Positions 37,537-49,018 of a DNA stretch of 64,000 nt are shown here, piece after piece. This stretch comes from Turbatrix aceti. Taxonomy: Eukaryota > Nematoda > Chromadorea > Rhabditida > Panagrolaimidae. The notes beneath the pieces are model-generated. The model had not been told where the DNA came from. It did no database searches and worked only from the letters and a program-made list of their open reading frames with translations. The position numbers and the translations under genes were made by a program. Each line of letters begins with the position of its first letter. Positions within the stretch are counted from its first letter, which is position 1. The stretch is taken from positions 4,659,246-4,723,245 of the forward strand of contig OZ017770.1 of the NCBI GenBank assembly GCA_963969345.1, in the 5' to 3' direction.

Positions 37537-38793
37537 CAAGGCTAAAGGGGGGGCCCCCTACGGGGGCCCCAGGAAGGGAAAAGGAAGGAAGGGGAAGGCA
37601 AGGTAAAGGTATCAAGGAAGGATCAGAAGGATCGTAAAATCGAAAAGGATCGTTTATCGTTTTGTTGTTTATTTTCTTTTTGCCCGTTTTTCGTTTATCT
37701 TTTGCCGATCATAATTTTACCGATAGAAAATAATTATTTTTTGTTATTATCTTTTAGAATAACCGATAATTTGCATATTATCAAAATCAGATAATCGTTT
37801 TTTGACCCGCTTTAAAAATATTGGAATACATAAATACAATGGGGGCCCCTTTGGGGCCCCATGTAATTTGTTTGACGCTTTTGTAAAACATAAGTAATAA
37901 TGTTGCTTTTCAATATCGCGCATCTTTCGCCATCGCCTAATAAATCCTCGCCCGCTGCAATCGCTTATTGACCCGTTTCAAAGCATAACACCAAACACAA
38001 AAAAATATTCAAAGAATATGTACTAACACTAACACTGGGGCCCAGGAAAAATAGCAATTTAACAAAAATCATAAAATTATGTGATACATAAATCATCAAA
38101 ATTAATAACAACAATCTCTTGTTTTGCCATCTTTCGCCATCACCCAATCGCCCACTGTCACCGCCGTTGCGGTTCTCTCGACTGATGGCATGTGCGCCGT
38201 CCGTCTCTGCACCCGCTGTCTGTTCCGCCCACTCACCATGGATTTCATTTTCTGAGAGATCAAAAAATTGAATTATTCAAATTAATTTTTAAAATGTTGA
38301 AAAAATGTTTTTCATACGCAGCAAAAAATGTCAATGCTATTGATATCACATTTGCCCCTACCCCAGTATCTAGCAAAAATTATTTTTTTTAAAATCAAAA
38401 ATTCAAATTTGTTCATTTTTGATTTTTGATTGTCAAATGACCCATCATTATGATTGCCTATTTCCGAGGAATTCAAAAATATTTTTTTCAACATTTTTAA
38501 AATTAATTTAACAGAATCATTTTTTTGTCTTACGCAATCGTCCTTGCGCTATCGCTCGCTCGCTCACACTCACCCACTTGACCCTGCGCGCCGCCTCCTC
38601 CCTCTATCGCGCTTTCGCCATTGACTATTTTGACAATTATGATAAAGCGTGCATTATCTTTTTCAAATCAATGGCTCCGGACCTAATGGCCCGCCAAACC
38701 GTTATCAGCGTAAAATTTGGATTTTATCGAATATACATACCGTAAAATTAAAATTGTGTCTTTGTAAAAACACCTTACTATATAGAGAGGTAA
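37537..38793. repeat. Tandem repeat unit 1 (1,257 bp, GGGGCCCC-rich)
   Basis: Begins CAAGGCTAAAGG followed by a G/C palindrome at ~37548-37571 (GGGGGCCCCCTACGGGGGCC type). A second palindrome lies at ~37840 (GGGGGCCCCTTTGGGGCCCC) and a third GGGGCCC at ~38037, standing out in otherwise AT-rich DNA. An internal inverted repeat has arms at about 38281-38306 and 38482-38507. The unit ends ...TATATAGAGAGGTAA and is followed directly by unit 2. Recurrent TTTCGCCAT words occur. No ORF of note. It could be a satellite or a tandemly duplicated non-autonomous element. Confidence 0.85.
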
Positions 38794-39855
38794 CAAGGCT
38801 AAAGGGGGGCCCCCTACGGGGGCCCCAGGAAGGGAAAAGGAAGGAAGGGGAAGGCAAGGCAAGGCAAGGTAAAGGTATCAAGGAAGGATCAGAAGGATCG
38901 TAAAATCGAAAAGGATCGTCTATCGTTTTGTTGTTTATTTTCGTTTTGCCCGTTTTTTGTTTATCTTTTGCCGATCATAATTTTACCGATAGAAAATAAT
39001 TATTTTTTGTTATTATCTTTTAGAATAACCGACGATTTGCATATTATCAAAATCAAATCAAATACATATAATCGTTTTTTTACCCGCTTTCAAATATCGA
39101 ATACATAAATACAATGGGGGCCCCTTTGGGGCCCCATGTAATTTGTTTGACGCTTTTGTAAAACATAAGTAATAATGTTGCTTTTCAATATCGCGCATCT
39201 TTCGCCATCGCCTAATAAATCCTCGCCCGCTGCAACCGCTTATTGACCCGTTTCAATGCATAAAACCAAACACAAAAAAATATTCAAAGAATATGTACTA
39301 ACACTGGGGCCCAGGAAAAATAGCAATTTAACAAAAATCATAAAATTATGATACACGAATCAAATCAAAATTAATAACAACAATCACTTGTTTTGCCATC
39401 CTTCGCCATCACCCAATCGCCCACTGTCACCGCCGTTGCGGTTCTCTCGACTGATGGCATGTGCGGCGCCGTCCGTCTCTGCACCCGCTGTCTGGTCCGC
39501 CCCCTCACCATGGATTTCATTTTCTGAGAGATCAAAAAATTGAATTATTCAAATTAATTTTTAAAATGTTGAAAAAATGTTTTTCATCTTCAGCAAAAAA
39601 TGGCAATGCTATTGACCCACTTGACCCTGCGCCGCGGCGCGCTCTCCCCTCCTTCCTCCATCGCGCTTTCGCCATTTTTGATGACAAAATTTTGACAATT
39701 ATGATAAAGCGCGCATTATCTTTTTCAAATGAATGCCTCCGGACCTAATGGTTTATGAGATCGTTGATAGCGTAAAATTTGGATTTTATCGAATATACAT
39801 AACGTAAAATTAAAATTGTGTCCTTGCAGAAACACCTTACTATATAAAGAGGTAA
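38794..39855. repeat. Tandem repeat unit 2 (1,062 bp, with internal deletion)
   Basis: Direct second copy of 37537-38793, starting with the same CAAGGCTAAAGG and ending TATATAAAGAGGTAA. It lacks roughly 200 bp present in unit 1, from just after ATGCTATTGA (removing the right arm of the internal inverted repeat) to the CCACTTGACCCTG block. Otherwise it is nearly identical, so the duplication is recent. Confidence 0.85.
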
Positions 39856-39958
39856 TCACAACTATCATAGTAAACAGACAAGTAATCGGAAAGTTTGAAA
39901 GAGCAAAACGCAAATAAACACCGTCTTCATCTGCGTAAGAAAGCACGTCTGAAATTAA

Positions 39959-40983
39959 TCAATGGGTAGTATAGCCGTGGATTGCTACGTCGTAACTCGG
40001 AGGATTTGGCGAGAGCTCGTCTTGGACGCGCGTCAATGCGCTAGTGCTCGGTCGGTTTGGAGCGATTCTAAAATTAAAGCTCATTGATTTCATGATTTAA
40101 GTTTAAATGTCAGGTTTAAAATTTTTGCAATATAATAAAACTTGTTCTTCGAAGTGTAATAATTTATACCTTAAGTGATTTCGGTTGGGATGCACCCTGT
40201 CATTCGTCATGTGTGATCGGCATGGCTGACTAAAACAAAATCGGTTTTGTATGCGGAACAATAATTATTTCCTATGTCAAAAAAAACAAAAACATGCCTC
40301 CTAATGTGTTTCGGAAACGCGTCCTGGGGTGGGGATCGCAATGCTTCCTCGTACGAAGGCAGGTCATTTGCTGAGAGCTGTACTGGTGGGTAAGCTGACA
40401 CCATGCTTCCCGCCGGACTCTGTACAAGGGATGGCGGGAGCCCGGGCGTTGGTGATCGCGATTGTTCAATGGCACGATTCAGTGCACTCGTGATGATTTG
40501 CTGCAATTATGTTATTTTAAGTGATTTCTTAATGAACTGATACTGATCAGCGCTTGTCAGTCTCTGCGCGCAGGCCTGCGCAGGTGTCCTTCAAATTTTT
40601 TTTGCATAAAAAGTAAAACCTTAAAATCGTTTGATCAGAAAAGATAAATCGTAAAAAAAATCGCAAGCTGATGTTTGATTGCAATAAATAAAAACATTGA
40701 ACTATGAAGCAATGCGATGTAACAAAGTGGGTGGCCAGCAGCTGCCAAAGAAAAATAAAAACTAGAAAACTGGATATAATTAACTGACCTGTCTTCTCCT
40801 CTGACGCTTCATTTCGGCAACTCGAACTGCCGCTCGGTGAATAGCGATGCAGAATGCAACCCATACTACGCCAGCCAGCAGCAAAAGTAGAGCTATCAGT
40901 ACGGCTAGTATGGAGCCAGGCAAACCACCGTGATCGCCGCCGTCCATCGAGTGACTGACATTCATGTCCCCTTCGTCTCGCAT
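39959..40983 (-). CDS. Single-pass membrane protein with two PY motifs (Commissureless/PRRG4-like layout)
   Basis: Four exons (40789-40983, 40298-40500, 40170-40229, 39959-40067) join in phase to 188 residues. A short N-terminus without a signal peptide (MRDEGDMNVSHSMDGG, with an NVS glycosylation site) precedes one helix (SILAVLIALLLLLAGVVWVAF) and a basic stop-transfer (EMKRQRRRQ). The cytoplasmic tail holds LPSYEEAL (residues 112-119) and NPPSYDVA (174-181), both PY-type ligands for Nedd4-family WW domains. LPSYDEAL is the hallmark of Drosophila Commissureless, which sorts the Robo receptor for degradation; vertebrate PRRG4 has a similar layout. Orthology is not claimed. The 40230-40297 intron must use a GC donor (AG|GCATGT). 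A TATATA lies just before the ATG; upstream exons are possible. Confidence 0.7.
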
Positions 40984-41558
40984 GAATATATAAGAATAAA
41001 AGCTTCGATTCAAAGCCGCGTTACAACGACGTGGTTGTCGTCGACCCCTTCATCCAGTGAAATCGTTACTGATTGTATACGCCTCAGAGTCAAGAATGTA
41101 TAAAAAAAGGGAGGGCGACAATGTCAGCCTCAGCGTCAAGGAGTAACGCGGAAGAATCAATGTTTGTACTCACTTTCTTCACTTTGATGAGGCCTTGCTT
41201 TTACCTGAGGCTATCGTTTCTGGTCTTCCATGACGCCTGGTGACGGCTTCCGGGCTTATGTCGCGGTCAAACATAAAATGTGTGTGTCTATTCATCCTGT
41301 CACCATTTTTTGTCTGTGTGCGCTTTTCTTTTACCTCGAGCTTGCAAGTACTTACTTCCAAGCTCGTGCTGGAATCAAACAGTAAACGTAGGTCCAGTTT
41401 TTGTGGACCTGCGTCCAATGTACAAAATCCGTCTGATACGTGTTCTCGAGCCGCTAACTATTTTCCTATGTTTATTTATGACAGGGGATGTCGGTAGTAC
41501 AGTTCAAGGTGTATCTATTTCGGAGCACAGGGATCGAAAAATTCTGAATCATTGGAAT
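40984..41558. other. Upstream region of PY-motif gene; possible 5' exon
   Basis: The minus-strand stretch 41181-41440 is open in one frame and has donor-like sites (GTAAGT near 41355, GTAAAA near 41205, GTGAGT near 41170). It may be a 5' untranslated or N-terminal exon of the PY-motif gene, but I could not join it in phase. The poly(A) signal of the upstream four-helix gene (AATAAA, minus) is at 41471-41476. Confidence 0.35.
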
Positions 41559-43702
41559 CTAAACAGTATTTTCCACCATGTCGAGTTCATATCTTTTGAC
41601 ACCTGAAACATCTTCAAAACGTGCAGAATTTCGGTTATTCGACTTGATCAGATTATAGGTAACGAGTGCTTCTGGGTTTACGCTACAGCAGTAGTGTGGC
41701 ATTCCAAATGGTGCATTCTGAAACATTCTTATGTTTTTTTCGTCATTATTTCTGTTTTACCTGTAGTGTGTTGTAGCAGTCACATGCGGCTGAAGAAACA
41801 CATACGTCCTGTGGTTCTGCGGCAAGAAAGCGAATTCGCGTTAACAACCTGTAGCACCTGCCAATGATGTACGCATTGAGAATCGTAGAGCCTATATTGG
41901 TGATGATGTAAACAGTTTTGGGAACGGCGAAGTCAATAAAAAATGGTATCACAGATGTTCCTGTGAAATTGGCAATGCCGACGCAGAGGAGCCAAACAAT
42001 AAATGTTGCGCCCCTGATAACGAAGGAAATAAGAGCGAGCTTGAGTTTACCGGGATCTTCCCGTTTTAAGCCCTCATGGAGGATGTACGCACAGCGTATC
42101 GGTAGGCCTATTTTTAGTTCGCGCAAACTGTGAAAAAAAGTGGCCACTCGGCTGAGGAAAATTTTTGCCTGCGCGCGCACCCTTGTTTTTCTTGAAAGTG
42201 CACCCCAGATAATCGCAAAACAAAAATATTAAGATGCAAGTGTTTGTTTAGATTGATATTGTCATCGATTAAGCACATTCTTGCGAACATTTTGATGCCA
42301 TTTTTGAAAAAAAATATTTATTGTGAGTCTCGCTGCATATTTCCAAAAACAGACATTTTTAAAAACGTTTGTGATAATTTCACAAAAAGTGTTCTGTACA
42401 GAGTTCTGAAATTTTTATGACAGATGCATACGGTGTTGAAGAAGGTATCCTGAAAATTTGGTGCAATTTCGCCTTGGAATTTTAAAGTTAGCTGCTGATA
42501 ACTGTTTTTCCTTATAAAGGTGCGCGCAAGCACACCCCTCTGTTCCTACTCAGGGTACTCTAAAAACATTTTTTTGGTTGGAAAAATGTTCGACCCCTTC
42601 ACTATTGGAATATTAAAGCAATCGGAACTTCAATACACAATTCGGGCGAGTGTCGTCGTCGAGTCGAGGAAGCACGGCGACGCGCACGAAGTTGCGGCAA
42701 CAAGAAACGGGTGCCGCCGCCGATTGACCCTTCAGGGATGTACCTGAGTACAACTATCGTGTGCAGTGAACGACTATCATGTGCAAGGCAAAGAAGTTGT
42801 TCTGTTTCTGGTCAAACAACTCATTGAAGGGTCAATCGGCGGCGGCACCCGTTTCTTGTTGCCGCAACTTCGTGCGCGTCGCCGTGCTTCCTCGACTCGA
42901 CGACGACACTCCCCCGAATTGTGTATTGAAGTTCCGATTGCTTTAATATTCCAATAGTGAAGGGGTCGAACATTTTTGTAACCAAAAAAATGTTTTTGGA
43001 GTACAATGAGTAGGAACAGAGGGGTGTGCTTGCGCGCAATTTTACAAGGAAAAACAGTTATCAGCAGCTAACTTTAATATTTCAAGGCGAAATTGCACCA
43101 AATTTTCAGGATATCTTCTTCAACACCGTATGCAACTGTCATAAAAATTTCAGAACTCTGTACAGAACACTTTTTGTGAAATTATCACAAACGTTTTTAA
43201 AAATGTCTGTTTTTGGAAATATGCAGCGAGACTCACAATAAATATTTTTTTTCAAAAATGGCATCAAAATGTTCGCAAAAATGTGCTTAATCGATGACAA
43301 TATCAATCTAAACAAACACTTGCATCTTAATATTTTTGTTTTGCGATTATCTGGGGTGCACTTTCAAGAAAAACAAGAGTGCGCGCGCAGGCAAAAATTT
43401 TCCTCAGCCGAGTGGCCACTTTTTTTCACAGTTTGCGCGAACTGAGCGATACGCTGTGTGTACGTAGTGCAGATGAATAAAGCGACCAAAGAAAGCAACA
43501 AAAATGACTCTGAATCACAGCATCTTACGAAGATCTTAGACGCCACATAGGAGCAGAATGCTGTCAGATGAAAGACTTCGAAGTAAACGACAAGGTTAGC
43601 GCCTGTCTTGAGCCACGCCAGTTTAGAAATGTCAGAAGACAAAAAGATGAACTGTTGCGTCAAAAAACTTTTTACAGCATAATCCTTTGGTCGTAAAGTC
43701 AT
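41559..43702 (-). CDS. Four-helix membrane protein of unknown family
   Basis: Three exons (43464-43702, 41761-42127, 41559-41717) close in phase to 254 residues. Predicted helices: TGANLVVYFEVFHLTAFCSY, SFLLLSLVALFICTTL, LALISFVIRGATFIVWLLCV and a long PKTVYIITNIGSTILNAYI. The rest of the tail is Cys-containing and polar, ending YELDMVENTV, a possible C-terminal PDZ ligand (xTV). I do not recognise the family; the CCG motif of tetraspanins is absent. The intron between the first two exons (42128-43463, 1,336 nt) is almost entirely an inverted repeat, and the beginning of exon 2 lies inside the repeat arm. The helices and clean phase at both junctions support a real gene, but expression is unproven. 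Confidence 0.6.
42088..43461. repeat. Long inverted repeat (~640-bp arms, 90-bp spacer)
   Basis: Left arm 42088-42734 and right arm 42825-43461 are near-perfect reverse complements (matching blocks include CACAGCGTATCG, AGTTCGCGCAAACTGTGAAA, ATATTAAGATGCAAGTGTTTG, GTGCCGCCGCCGATTGACCC). The main differences are a 14-nt insertion near the left end and single-base changes. The 90-nt spacer has two imperfect copies of ACTATCRTGTGCA. Both ends abut GTAC, compatible with a foldback element and a 4-bp target duplication, although GTAC could instead belong to the arms. It fills the intron of the four-helix gene. Confidence 0.9.
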
Positions 43703-45646
43703 CGTCGTCAACCTCTTTCATATATCATCAGCAGAGTAGCACGAATTGGGCATGACTATGGTTATCAACGACTTCTCTGTAGCCTCGAACTTGTCGCCAA
43801 ATAAAATTATTTATGGTCTTCTGCCAGTAACAAGTATTTCAATTACTTAAAAGAGAGCATTCATTTGCATAATTTTACTTAGGTTGGAAAACACAAATGC
43901 TTCTAGTTTTTATTGGTGTCCCTTAATATTTATCAGTTTTAATGTGTAATAAAAAATCGCTTTGAGCTCCGTAAAAAACAAATGCAATTTAAAACCAATA
44001 TTAATTTTTTGAACGCGAGAACGAATTTTCAAATGTTTTGTATGAGATAAAACTAAATTATATATAGTATAACCATTGATAACATCATTAAAATTTATTT
44101 CTGTGTAATGTTATATTTATGCATTTCATAAAAAAATTAACAGCGGAAAAAGTTTTCTTTTTTTTGCATTTCCGTTATTGTTCTCGCTACTCTTCCGTAT
44201 AGACCGTTATGTTTTCGGAAGAATAGGGAGAGCAGGGATAAACAAAAACATCTGGCGTGTCCCAACATGTAGCATCTCTCTCGAAAGTCAAAAATCAGTG
44301 TATCCCGTTATTTAAAATAGTCTTTTTCACAATTCGTGCATTTCTTTTTTCTGAATTCTCAAAAAGCTGTCAATGATTCAGATTTTTGTGGACTCGGCTT
44401 AAAAACTGAATAGAAAAGTGCCGAACCGCGAATATTTTTTGTCTGTTAAAAACGAACAAAAAAATCTATCTCAAAATTTCATTTTTTTACTTTTTAACAG
44501 CCCGTATAACATTTCATTGAAACTTTTTTTATTTTTAATACTGCGAATCGAGTTGATCAATTAATAATCAAACTCCGGTCTGAATTCGACCTCCTTCCCG
44601 GGCCAAAATGTCAGCATGGTCAATCGAGGCAGTCCAATTGACACCCTTGCATTTCCATCACAATTCACTTATGGACTGACCGTTTAAAAAAAACTATTAT
44701 GACGCATATTTCTTCCCTCGCTCAAATTATGAATTATTTGCCACTGCTAAGAAGTGGTTTTGAGTTGATACCAAGGGTTAAAGCGAGCCGTCAAAAGCCG
44801 GGTCATAACCGATTAATGATAAAACAAAATGTCCCAAATACACGCACGGATATGAATTTTACCTATTAATTTTTTAAAACGTAGTTCTTGAATGAAAAAA
44901 TTGTTGTCGACGACAAATTTTGTCACAAATACAATAAAAGACATTTAAAATTTTTACTATGTGAGACCCGTTTTTTGAGCGAAGAGGGTCGGACCTCTGT
45001 GATTGCCCTGCAGACTGACGCCGACCTTAGGATGCTCCTTTTGAATCTTGGTTAATGTATCTTGCGTAAATATTTTTTCATAGTATATAGAATTTATTGC
45101 GTTTATTCTGATCCGGATTTAAATTTTTTAATAATTCAATACTTTTTTTTATTGAATTTTTCGTTGAACTATGGAACATAGATGTTATGTGAAACGCAAG
45201 GCCACAGCTCCGCGACGACTACAACAAACGGCTGGTGCTCTGCGTTGCGCCGTTGTGCATTCGCTGCTGAGGCAGCCAGCCTAGGCAGCGACCCCCTCCC
45301 CTACCAGGCGCGGGCTTGTCGTGAGTGACACACACTCGCGTAGCAGCGGTCGGTCCGCGCGCGCGCGTTTTCCCCCATTTCTTTTTTCCCCTTCTTGCAT
45401 CGCAGCGCGGCTGATGAACCAGACCCTGTCGCTGGTGCGCCCGATTGTTTTCTGGCTTTTTGCCTGATTGTGGGGAACCTTTCGCAGCAGAAAAAGCGCT
45501 GAGAGGGGAATTCGAATACCCCGCAGGCTCGCGTGTTTCTTACGATACCCCCATTTATTCGAAAATTTACTTCCTAATTGCTTTAAAATGTTTTAATTCT
45601 GTTTTGTTTACGAAAAAAATCGATTTATACTTTTGCTTTATAGCGA
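43703..45646. other. Intergenic; G+C-rich SOX upstream patch
   Basis: 43.7-45.1 kb is AT-rich with no exon. 45200-45430 is clearly G+C-rich with CpG-dense and GCGCGCGCG runs, unlike its surroundings, and probably represents the SOX promoter or 5' untranslated exon. A TTTATAG acceptor-like site lies just before the SOX ATG. Confidence 0.45.
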
Positions 45647-48600
45647 ATGAATGTGCGATCTCCTAGTACCGAAAACTCGAATTCCATCCCAGAAAATCCC
45701 TACAGTGATGAATCATCTGTGGCGTCGACAACTTCTGGCCAAGGCAAAGCACCAACGGATTTTTCAAGCCTTCCCTCAAACATAGAGATTCATCCACAAA
45801 ATGCCAGTTTGTCTTCCATCGATCACTGTAAGTTTAATAACTAACTAACTGTCACCCAGACATAACTTTTAAAATATGGTAAACCTCTGAAGTGCTCTTC
45901 CATTGACTTCACTGGTAACCTAAAAAAATATGCTTTACACATTAACTATTAAAATCGGAAAAAAATATGGGATTGAATTGTAACAACCGCTTAGGATAGA
46001 AAATAGTCAGCCGGCATTTAACGGTACCTAGCTTTGCGAGTCAAAAGGAGTACCTTTTTTTTAGTCCGATGATTTATGCTTCTATGCAGTTATCGGGTAT
46101 CGACTCGAACCCGAACTTCGAATCGAGTATGCCAAAAATGGTATTTTACGGTTTTTTTTCAGTACAAAGTTCCAGATTTTTGCTTCAGCAGTGTTTGCAA
46201 TTTTTTCATATTTTTTTTAAATAAGTTAGTTTTGCTATTGCATTTTTCAATGCCGTCAAGGTTGTTTTTAGAACGTAGACATGTTTTTCTACTGCTTTTT
46301 CAGTGGTTTCTTTCTTATCTTTGGTTACGCAACGGGAAACCTCTGAGGACTCGTGTCAGTGTAAAAAGCAAAGGTTTTTTTGATGTAGACTCCGCTCAGC
46401 ATAACAAAAGTTTTCTATCTAACGTTATGCTTCTGTGCCGTTCCCTTCTTTCTTTCTGCAAGTGAGGTTGATTTTTTTTTATCAGACAGGCCTCGCACGC
46501 GCAGATGTTCCTTATCAGAGGTCAGCGAGCGAGACAAAAAACATGGCTGGGCGAGGTGGGAAAAAAATACAAAAGAAAGAAGGACATTGTTATTGCAAAC
46601 GCATTTTCAACCTTGAAACATAAGTTTCTTTTTGCATACGTATTTCCGGCTTTGCATTCTCTCTCGTCTATGACAAAAAAAAAGAAAATACAAATGAATA
46701 ATACTCTGCGTTTCAATAATAAGCAAATCAAAAAAAAAACACAGCTAAATCTACACGATTTGAATTTTTCAAATATTAATGATGCGTTTTTTTTAATTAT
46801 GTTAATATATGCGGCTATTTTTTATGCGTGTGTGTAAATTCTAATCTAACACATTTCAAAAAGTTTAAGCATTGAGTTCCATAACTTATCCAAAAAATAC
46901 ATTTTTTAAACAGAATTTGAGTGTTTTTTAAATCTGTGTTAATATGTCTAAACGAAAAAAAAGGAGTCCAACGGAACGGACTTACAACAAAAAACAGATT
47001 TTGGCAAAAAAAAATTAAATGCAGTCATTTTTTGTTTTTTTTTTTGAATTCTTTCGCAACGAAAATAATTCAAAACTAGTGCGCACGCGTTTCAAAGCCG
47101 TTCAAAAAAATTCTACTACATCTTATCCACGGTCTTATTCAGTTCGGTTTTCTAGTTTTTGGCGCGGTTAGGTTATGTGCAAAAATATCTAGAATCAGCG
47201 AGACTAAAAAATAAAGTTTTATAACAACAGGCTAAAAAAACTAAACAAAAACGATATGCTCAAAATTTAAAAATATAGAACTATAATTTTTTGTTTAAGA
47301 AATACAGAAATTATTTTACGCTTTGTATAATTCAATGAAATTGAAAAATATGATCTTTAGATAGGGGGGCATGGACAGTGCTTGAGCTTCTAGGTTTCTG
47401 ATCTGCTGACCTACCTGACATGATGGATTGCAGGTTTTTCTAATCTGAGCAGTATATAAACAAAAATAGTTGCATGCATGAAAAAATTTGGTAAAGTGTA
47501 ACGAGCACACTCACAACATATCAGCAAACTGTCTCCCTGTCATGGATGCTGAGATTGCTTGAGATCACCTGAAAAAAATCGATGACTGAAAATAAAAATA
47601 AAATTTACCTTTGAGCGTGTGTTTGACGCAGCTTCTATGTACCAGGCGTTTAGATGTGTTGCTGTCCTTACGTTCTTCGATAGGAGGAAAAATACCTGGT
47701 AAAAAACAGTCATCGCATGCCGCATGTGGCCGCACACGAGTCTGTTGTGTGGTCGCCTTCATGCTTACCTCCACTGTTTTGTCAGAAGTAGGGCAGAGCA
47801 CTAGGAGTGAACATGCTCTCTGCGGTAGTCTATTCTTTTCGGCAGAGATTTTAATTTTCACCTTTGCGGTAAAGTATTTTGTGTGGTCTCACATCAGTCA
47901 GTAGGTGTTGCGTGCTTATAAGGGGCTTGGCTTGGAAATATATGTACTAGCAGTCGTTAGTAGTTGGTTGGTGGTGGAGCTCCATACCCCCATGCTCACA
48001 TCTTTCGTATAGTTTCATTTTTATTTTATTTTTGTTTTGCAGCTCATCAGTACATCAAGCGGCCCCTCAACGCCTATATGATATGGACTGTTGAGCAGCG
48101 AGCCAAGATTCACCGACTGCCACGCCAGAAGATGAACGAAATCAGTCGTGCTATGGGTGAGGTGTGGAAGAAGATGTCCAACGAAGAGAAGGAACCGTAT
48201 TTCAAGCGTGCTAGAAAATACGCAGATGAGCACAAACAGGCCCTTAGAGACAATCCCAACCTAGCATACGTGCCTTCTCGAAAAAAGAGATTTGCCCCCA
48301 AACCGGAGAAAGATCAATCGATCTCGAGCCCCTCTTCCCCTGATTCCGTGTACACGACCAGCGATACGCCTTCTCCGGGTCGGAAGCCTTCGATATCGAT
48401 CAACTGCAACGTTTCTCTTCCCATGGCTGTGACCAATGGCGCTGTAAACATGCCCCCAAACGGTAATATTACCTACCTCACTACCACTCCCGGGGCTCCC
48501 ATGCGCCAGTTGCTCATGCCGGCTCCGATGAATGCCCCGACCACCCCGAACCCTGCTCCCCCACCTCCCAGCCTTACGCCGTCATCGCTGCGCGTCATGC

Positions 48601-48884
48601 AACCTCTCATGTCCCAAACCCCTCTGCACGAAAACAACGAAAACCACTTCTTCAACGGATCCGCTTCCGCACAATGCCCTCAGTATAGCACGAACCAAAT
48701 AAATCCCACGCCCGCTCGCTCCCGACCCCCCGAATCGAACCTCTCCTCCGCTCAAATCAAGGAATTATACTACCTTTCTCTTTGCCAGCCGGCCTTCCCG
48801 AACGCCTACGAAACGACTGGAAACGTGAAAGACGCAAACTACTATTTCGAATTACATTTGACTCTTTTCAATGCCCCTGTCTGA
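45647..48884 (+). CDS. Divergent SOX-family HMG-box transcription factor
   Basis: Two exons (45647-45827 and 48043-48884) join in phase to 340 residues. The first encodes a Ser-rich N-terminus. The second opens with the HMG box (residues ~62-135): YIKRPLNAYMIWTVEQRAKI, NEISRAMGEVWKKMSNEEKE, PYFKRARKYADEHKQ, ending YVPSRKKR like the basic end of SOX boxes. Canonical SOX boxes have RPMNAFMVW; here RPLNAYMIW changes the minor-groove wedge, so subgroup assignment is not possible by eye. The C-terminal 200 residues are Pro/Ser/Thr-rich (NPAPPPPSLTPSS), typical of an activation region. AATAAA lies at 48894-48899, ten nt past the stop. The 2.2-kb intron contains a weak antisense candidate. NAA80 follows on the same strand 135 nt downstream. 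Confidence 0.85.
47535..47762 (-). CDS. Candidate small gene antisense in the SOX intron
   Basis: From an ATG at 47762 a minus-strand frame runs KATTQQTRVRPHAACDDC...FPPIEERKDSNTSKRL...SCVKHTLK to a GTAAAT donor near 47609; an acceptor TTTTTTCAG near 47572 adds GDLKQSQHP and a stop, about 60 residues in all. Upstream donor-like (GTAAGC) and acceptor-like sites suggest more exons. Composition is plausible (Cys pairs, charged), but there is no family match, and the opposite strand is also open here. Confidence 0.3.
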
Positions 48885-49018
48885 ATACGCAAAAATAAAA
48901 AAAATTGTTTTGATTTTAGCATGATTTATATATCAACGTGGCAGCTTTCCAAGCTTTTGCTTTCTTTTTGCTTCTTTGCTTTAAACTTTGCTCTTACATA
49001 TGTATACAAAATTAAGGC

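Noticed and set aside
37537..39855. CRISPR-like interpretation of the repeated G/C palindromes
   Set aside because: Repeat units exceed 1 kb, palindromes are irregularly spaced, and the genome is clearly eukaryotic.
42520..43241. Mirror-image short frames on both strands (75 and 72 codons, plus a second mirrored pair)
   Set aside because: They are the same sequence read in the two arms of the inverted repeat; neither carries a known domain.
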